DNA of 64,000 bases, from positions 62,001 through 126,000 of the forward strand of contig RSEE01000119.1 of assembly GCA_003971905.1 (NCBI GenBank), read 5' to 3'. This DNA is from Moniliella sp. 'wahieum' (lineage: Eukaryota > Basidiomycota > Moniliellomycetes > Moniliellales > Moniliellaceae). A program made the position numbers and the translations under genes. Under the pieces are notes generated by a model. The model was not told where the DNA came from. It was given only the letters and a program-made list of their open reading frames with translations, and searched no databases. Shown one piece after another: positions 59,842 to 64,000 of this stretch (the first letter of the stretch is position 1; the number at the start of each line of letters is the position of its first letter).

Positions 59842-60331
59842 ATGCAGCCTTCCACTTCAAAAAGTCAACCTTTTAACAACATCGTTCTCGCCTTCAATTC
59901 CATGCTGGTCGCCCATGATCGGGGAGACGTGTGCCTCAACCTCGTTGAGAGGTTCAACCCTGTTTCGGAAACCCAACTCCGGGCCTCGAAGCCATCATTC
60001 AAAAAGACCGCATCCCGTCATCAACCAGGTCGCCAAAATGGGAAAGAAGGGTGCGGTACGATGGTTCGGGTCGGGGGCATGCCAGTCACTGTTGACCGAC
60101 ACGACTTGCTTCTTTTTGGCCTTCACCTCCACCATTGTTGGCCACAACGTCGCTAAAACCATAAAGGAACCTTGCTTGGATCTTGCTTTAAAAAAGGCGC
60201 ATTTCATTGATGAAAGGGGGGAAGAGACGACGCTGATTTCAACCCCTACAACGTTTAAGAGTACAGAGCGGGTTATATCCGTCTTAGTAGACCAGAACAC
60301 CTATTGTGAAAGTTCTTCGGACTTTGAGTAG
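59842..60331 (+). CDS. Possible small gene, unrecognised, frame change inside
   Basis: An ATG-led frame of 104 codons (59842-60156, MQPSTSKSQPFNNIVLAFNS..., 'AHDRGDVCLNLVERFNPVSE') overlaps a second frame that continues to 60331 ('STIVGHNVAKTIKEPCLDLA', ending SSSDFE). One register change would join them into about 160 residues, as in the certain genes here. No domain is recognised. The minus strand is also open for about 100 codons, which weakens the call. Base composition is more AT-rich than the certain genes. Confidence 0.3.
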
Positions 60332-60647
60332 CGCCCACACCGTGGGGGGTAAGACCGAGATAAAAGTGTAGTATAATGTGGGAACGGGGCTGGTCCATTA
60401 TTCGCGTTCATAAAGATCGACAGACGCACAGTAGGGAATGTTGCGTTACATCCAAGTCAAATCAATGAGGCTCTGCGCAGAAGAGTTCTCAGACTGGTAC
60501 ACTGAGTACTGGCTGAGTGGAAAAGCAAAAGGCGAAGAGTGGCGTGGCCGAGGTTGGCCATGAGCGCGGAGCCCAGAGACGGTGCTACGAAAGGCTACTG
60601 CAACTTGGCCGGGAGTGGAAGGACGTATCATATGGGAGGCTGGCATG

Positions 60648-60851
60648 ATGCATGATGCATGGTGCACGATCGATGACCGAGCAGGATCAGCGCGAGCTTC
60701 CTGAAGCAGCTTTAGCGCTTTGCGCTTAGCCTTTAGAGCTTAGCTTTTAAGCTTTAAGCTTTAAGCCTCAGTACCAGTGTACTCAGTTGCTCAGTGCCTT
60801 CTTCAGACGCTAGTCCTAGTCAGTACTGAGACTCAGTACTCAGTACAGTCA
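60648..60851. repeat. ATGCATG, AAGCTTT and AGTACT heptad arrays in tandem
   Basis: Three arrays with different palindromic cores (TGCA at 60648-60661, AGCT at 60749-60769, GTAC at 60821-60851) within 200 bases, each with a 7-base period. Confidence 0.75.
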
Positions 60852-61154
60852 GTGGGCGCAGAACGAATAGTGGCCGTGTGCTGAGTGGAGGTGTGGCTGG
60901 ATCAGCCGGAACGAAGAAGCCGAGTTTGGGCGAGCCACTGGCGAGCCACACTAGTGCGTCAGGCACCGCTGATACCGTCGTGCCCCCTCTGGCAGAGGCA
61001 CGGATGGTCTCGCCAATCTCCTTGCCCATGCAGACGGCCAGCCGCGGAGAGGCTGCGGTGACACATTCAAAGCTCTCCGCTTTGTGCCCGTTGTTCTGCC
61101 ATTTGCGCTATGCGCGTTTCGCACTGTTACGCGTTGCGGAGTATCTTCCTCCTG

Positions 61155-61168
61155 AGATCTGAGATCTG
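61155..61168. repeat. AGATCTG heptad, two exact units
   Basis: Two perfect AGATCTG copies, core GATC. Confidence 0.75.
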
Positions 61169-62104
61169 ACGCGTGGCTGCGCGAAACTCGAGGCCAAGGC
61201 GACCTGCCAGCCCGGGGTACAGGGTGGTCTGGTCCTAGGACACGCTGCGATCAATGATCGATCGTCACAAATTCTTGCGCACGCGCCTCCCGGTTGCTCC
61301 CAGGTCTAGGCGGCCATCTGCCCAACATGCACAGAAATCAATGAAATGATCACAATCGTTACGGCGATCTTCTGTTGGTGGTGGTGGCGACGGCAGGTGA
61401 GCGGTGAGCGGTGACTAGCTTGACTAGGTGACTGACACTGGCAGCGATGTGGATGCCAGTGACTAGTAGTGATTAATGAGGCAAGCCAGGCCAAGCCTGG
61501 CGCGCTAGGGCAGGCTAGACCGCGGCGGTGGCAGGGGGCTGCAAATGACAGCGGCAAGGCATGGCAGGGCGGCGCGCGCAAAGGCGGGCGGCGTTTTAGG
61601 GTGCAGATCACCCACGCATGCAACACTGCTGCCATGCGGGACGACACTGGAACAGTGTGGAACAGCACGACTGGCGAGGCGGCCCGTCACAGGCCCGACG
61701 CCTGTGTTGCCACCGCGCTCCACACCAGCACAGGAACAGTGTAGCCGTGCGCGCGCATCTGCTGGCGGCCGCGGGCACAGGGCTGCTGGGCGCTGGGCTG
61801 CGCTGGGCATGCGGCAGGGTCAATCGACAATCGTCAATGGCCTGGCGTGGTTGGCTGAGCGGCAGAGCCCCAGCGCCTCAGCGCGGCTTAATGATGGTTG
61901 CTCGATGATCTGCTGGCCGCTCCCCACCGGTGACGGTGACAGGTGACATGTCACACAACCACCGCTGCTCCTCTGTCCGCTTCGCTCCATCCCGTATCAA
62001 CGAGTGCTCCATCACCACCGTCACCTCCCTCTCTCCATTCCTCTCCACCGTTCTCTGGGGTCAACCGCTCGTTCTCTTCCCCTCCCCCACCCTGCCCTCC
62101 AACT

Positions 62105-63348
62105 ATGGCCGCTCGCTCTCCCTCTGTCCGCCGCGATGAACTGTACCACAATCTGAGTCTCGAGAAGCCCCGCGTGGACCACGACCCCTTTTCCGACGAG
62201 CCGGCTGTACCGGAACCTGCTCGCCAAGCGACCCATCCGGCGCTCCAGGCCGCAAGGGCCGCCGCCACTGCAGCCCGTGTGCCCAAAGCTCCTTCGCACG
62301 AGCCGGCGATGCCGTCGGCTGCGATGGGCGCACATGGGGCCACCTCCCCCTCGGCGTATGCCCAGCAGTTCCAAGCCCCCACCAGCTTCTCTGATGCTCC
62401 GCGCCAACAGCAGCGGCATTCCAAGAAGCCCTCCCTTTTCCGTCGTAGCGTTGTGGCCCTCACGGGCGGGAATCGGATGAGGCCAGTGGGTCACCCGCAC
62501 GCAGTGGTGCAGGCGGGCTGCAGCGCAAGCCTTCGGCGCTGCGTAAGAGCATGGCCTGGCTCCTGGGTCCCCCACCTGCTGTCCGCTTGGCGCCTGGAAT
62601 TGGCGATACACCTACGATGGCGACGGAGAAATCGGGTCCGGGCAGCAAGGACCCCTTCCTGGGTGGAGGCGGTGAGGGAAATGAATGGGACGTGGATGGT
62701 TCCGGCGCAGCGTTTTGGAAACGTTTCTCCATTGCCCAGCGTCACGCCCAGAACCAAGCCGACCCTTTAACTCAACAGAGTAAGGAGTTCGTTTCCTCCC
62801 AGAAACGGGCCAACCGCAAGATGCGGATCGGGGTCTACCTCACGCTTGTTTTGTTGGTCGCTCTGATCATTGGACTCGCGGTTGGCATCCCTGCCTCCCA
62901 CAAGTCTTCCTCTTCCTCTTCCGGTTCGGGGTCGGACAGTACAAGCAACTCCAAGCGCGCTCTCCTCTACCTGCCCACCGACATTCCTGCTTCATCAATT
63001 CCAACCAATGCCTCTCGCGCAGCAGCCGCTGTTGAGGCTGATTGGAAAAAGGTCGAGCCAAGCACCAATACCGCCCCTTCCCTAGCGCCCGCCTTCCGAT
63101 CCAGGGCCGCACCCACCACAAGTTTGCCCACCGTCGTGCAGCTCAAGCGGCCAGCCAGACTACGGCATAGCCCTTCCGTTCATTCGCGCTACGCCCGGTG
63201 CTTGCGTTCGGTGTCGGAGGGACCATCTCTCGTCGGGCCCAGCACGGTAACAAGGTGCCCACCATGTCTCCTCCGGCTATTCAGGTGCTTGATCCATCCG
63301 GCCCTCCTGTTTTATCTTCGGTCCCCTCCAATCATTTCTGGTCCGTGA
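62105..63348 (+). CDS. Type II (signal-anchor) membrane protein, unknown family
   Basis: Opens MAARSPSVRRDELYHNLSLE at 62105. A hydrophilic cytosolic part ('KPSLFRRSVVALTG') changes register near 62466, at a GGGCGGG run, into 'GGLQRKPSALRKSMAWLLG' and 'GNEWDVDGSGAAFWKRFS'. A single strong membrane segment follows, 'GVYLTLVLLVALIIGLAVGI' (62831-62890), flanked by basic residues on its N-side ('SSQKRANRKMR'), so the N-terminus should be cytosolic. Then come a Ser-rich stalk (SSSSSSGSGSDS) and 'RALLYLPTDIPASSIPTNAS' with a potential N-glycosylation site. After about 63090 the frame is unclear and the end at 63348 is provisional. A parallel frame ('VLAFGVGGTISRRAQHGNKV') continues to 63467. The layout resembles fungal cell-surface or Golgi type II proteins; I cannot name it. 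Confidence 0.55.
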
Positions 63349-64000
63349 CTCGGGAGGGTTCATGGGCAAGCCTTTCGTTACTATCCCTCCTCCTATCCCT
63401 CCACCCTTCCCACCCTCTCCCCTCTAGCGACAGGGAAACAAGTTGCCCTCACTTGGCATGGGGCTGACACAATCGTCTGATACCTTATTTCCACGTGGCC
63501 CGCTCCCCTACTACGATCTCTTCTTCCGTCGGTCCCATGCCTCCACCACCGCCCCCTTTCACCCCCTCTCCCACTTTATCCCTTCAGACCTTTCCCTTTT
63601 CCTTGCCTCGGTCATCCATGGTACGGTGGGAGAAGGCGGCCATAGCCTTGTCTTCCCTGCGATGACCCTGTATCCATCCTTATCGTGGGAGTCCTTATCG
63701 TTTACTTACCCCCAGTCTGATATTTTTCTTTTTTTCTACATCTACTGGCCCTGGCTCAGGGCAGGCTCATAGTCAAATGGGAATTGTAGTAGGTTCAATA
63801 TCCATTTCTTCCAACAGTCTCCGGGGACACTCGGACAGTATTACCTAGCTGGAATCAGCTTCCTGGCCCTATCGACCCTATCTCCACTGAGCCACAGGAT
63901 CAGAAAGGTTTGGAGGCACGACGTCGCGCATCGCTCCGTTATAGACATATGCCTCTCTCCAGCTCTAAGTATCAGAACCCTCTCTTCTCGAGACAGAAAC
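63349..64000. other. Right-edge sequence, pyrimidine-rich
   Basis: Continuation or 3' end of the membrane-protein gene. Frames such as 63443-63772 on plus are open but C/T-rich and not recognised. Confidence 0.3.

Larger units (their letters stand above)
60332..62104. other. Spacer with several heptad families
   Basis: ATGCATG (60648-60661), AAGCTTT (60749-60769), AGTACT words (60821-60851) and AGATCTG (61155-61168) lie here. 61490-61900 is GC-rich without a convincing gene. The C-rich end is the leader of the next gene. Confidence 0.4.

Noticed and set aside
59995-60300. Minus-strand open frame opposite the candidate gene at 59842-60331
   Set aside because: Its translation has the Glu/Val/His pattern typical of the reverse of a coding strand, and it lacks a better start or context.

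Overview
This window looks like nuclear DNA of a GC-rich, intron-poor basidiomycete fungus. The evidence is the gene set: a Rim15 kinase with PAS, zinc-finger and receiver domains, a velvet factor, an alpha-arrestin, a Ste20/PAK kinase, and mitochondrial GrpE and aconitase. Introns are few per gene, short (44-132 nt) and have CTRAY branch sites. An intron-poor lineage such as Ustilaginomycotina is my best guess, but nothing here proves it.

Layout. Left edge to 4.3 kb: an AGC kinase cut by the window edge and a WW-domain protein, both on minus. 5.9-12.9 kb: a Ste20/PAK kinase, the GrpE homologue and an unrecognised protein, all on plus. 13.4-17.8 kb: an FGGY pentulose kinase and pyruvate decarboxylase, both on minus. 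17.8-25.5 kb is gene-poor but hides a velvet-domain gene (19.6-21.2 kb, minus). 25.5-30.5 kb: aconitase and enolase on plus. 30.5-33.9 kb: repeat-rich spacer. 33.9-38.1 kb: an ammonium transporter (plus) converging on carnitine acetyltransferase (minus). 38.1-42.3 kb: spacer with a diverged direct repeat. 42.3-43.0 kb: a four-exon gene for a small membrane protein (plus). 43.8-58.4 kb: a very long RIM15 gene and an alpha-arrestin gene, both on minus. 58.4-64 kb: mostly spacer, then a type II membrane-protein gene (plus).

The metabolic genes cover glycolysis/fermentation (enolase, pyruvate decarboxylase), the TCA cycle (aconitase), acetyl-unit shuttling (carnitine acetyltransferase) and nitrogen uptake (ammonium permease). 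The regulators cover nutrient and polarity signalling (AGC, PAK and Rim15 kinases, alpha-arrestin, velvet factor). No operon-like logic is claimed; this is an ordinary fungal gene neighbourhood.

Two things stand out. First, almost every conserved gene, including enolase and aconitase, needs one or more single-base shifts between frames to give the family protein, often at homopolymers. The simplest reading is an unpolished long-read assembly, so exact gene models here are approximate. Second, the spacers are full of short tandem heptads, each built from a 6-bp palindrome of the form A-(4-bp palindrome)-T plus one base. At least ten different 4-bp cores occur (TGCA, AGCT, ACGT, TCGA, GTAC, CTAG, GATC, CCGG, GGCC, CATG). 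I know of no named element that explains this.
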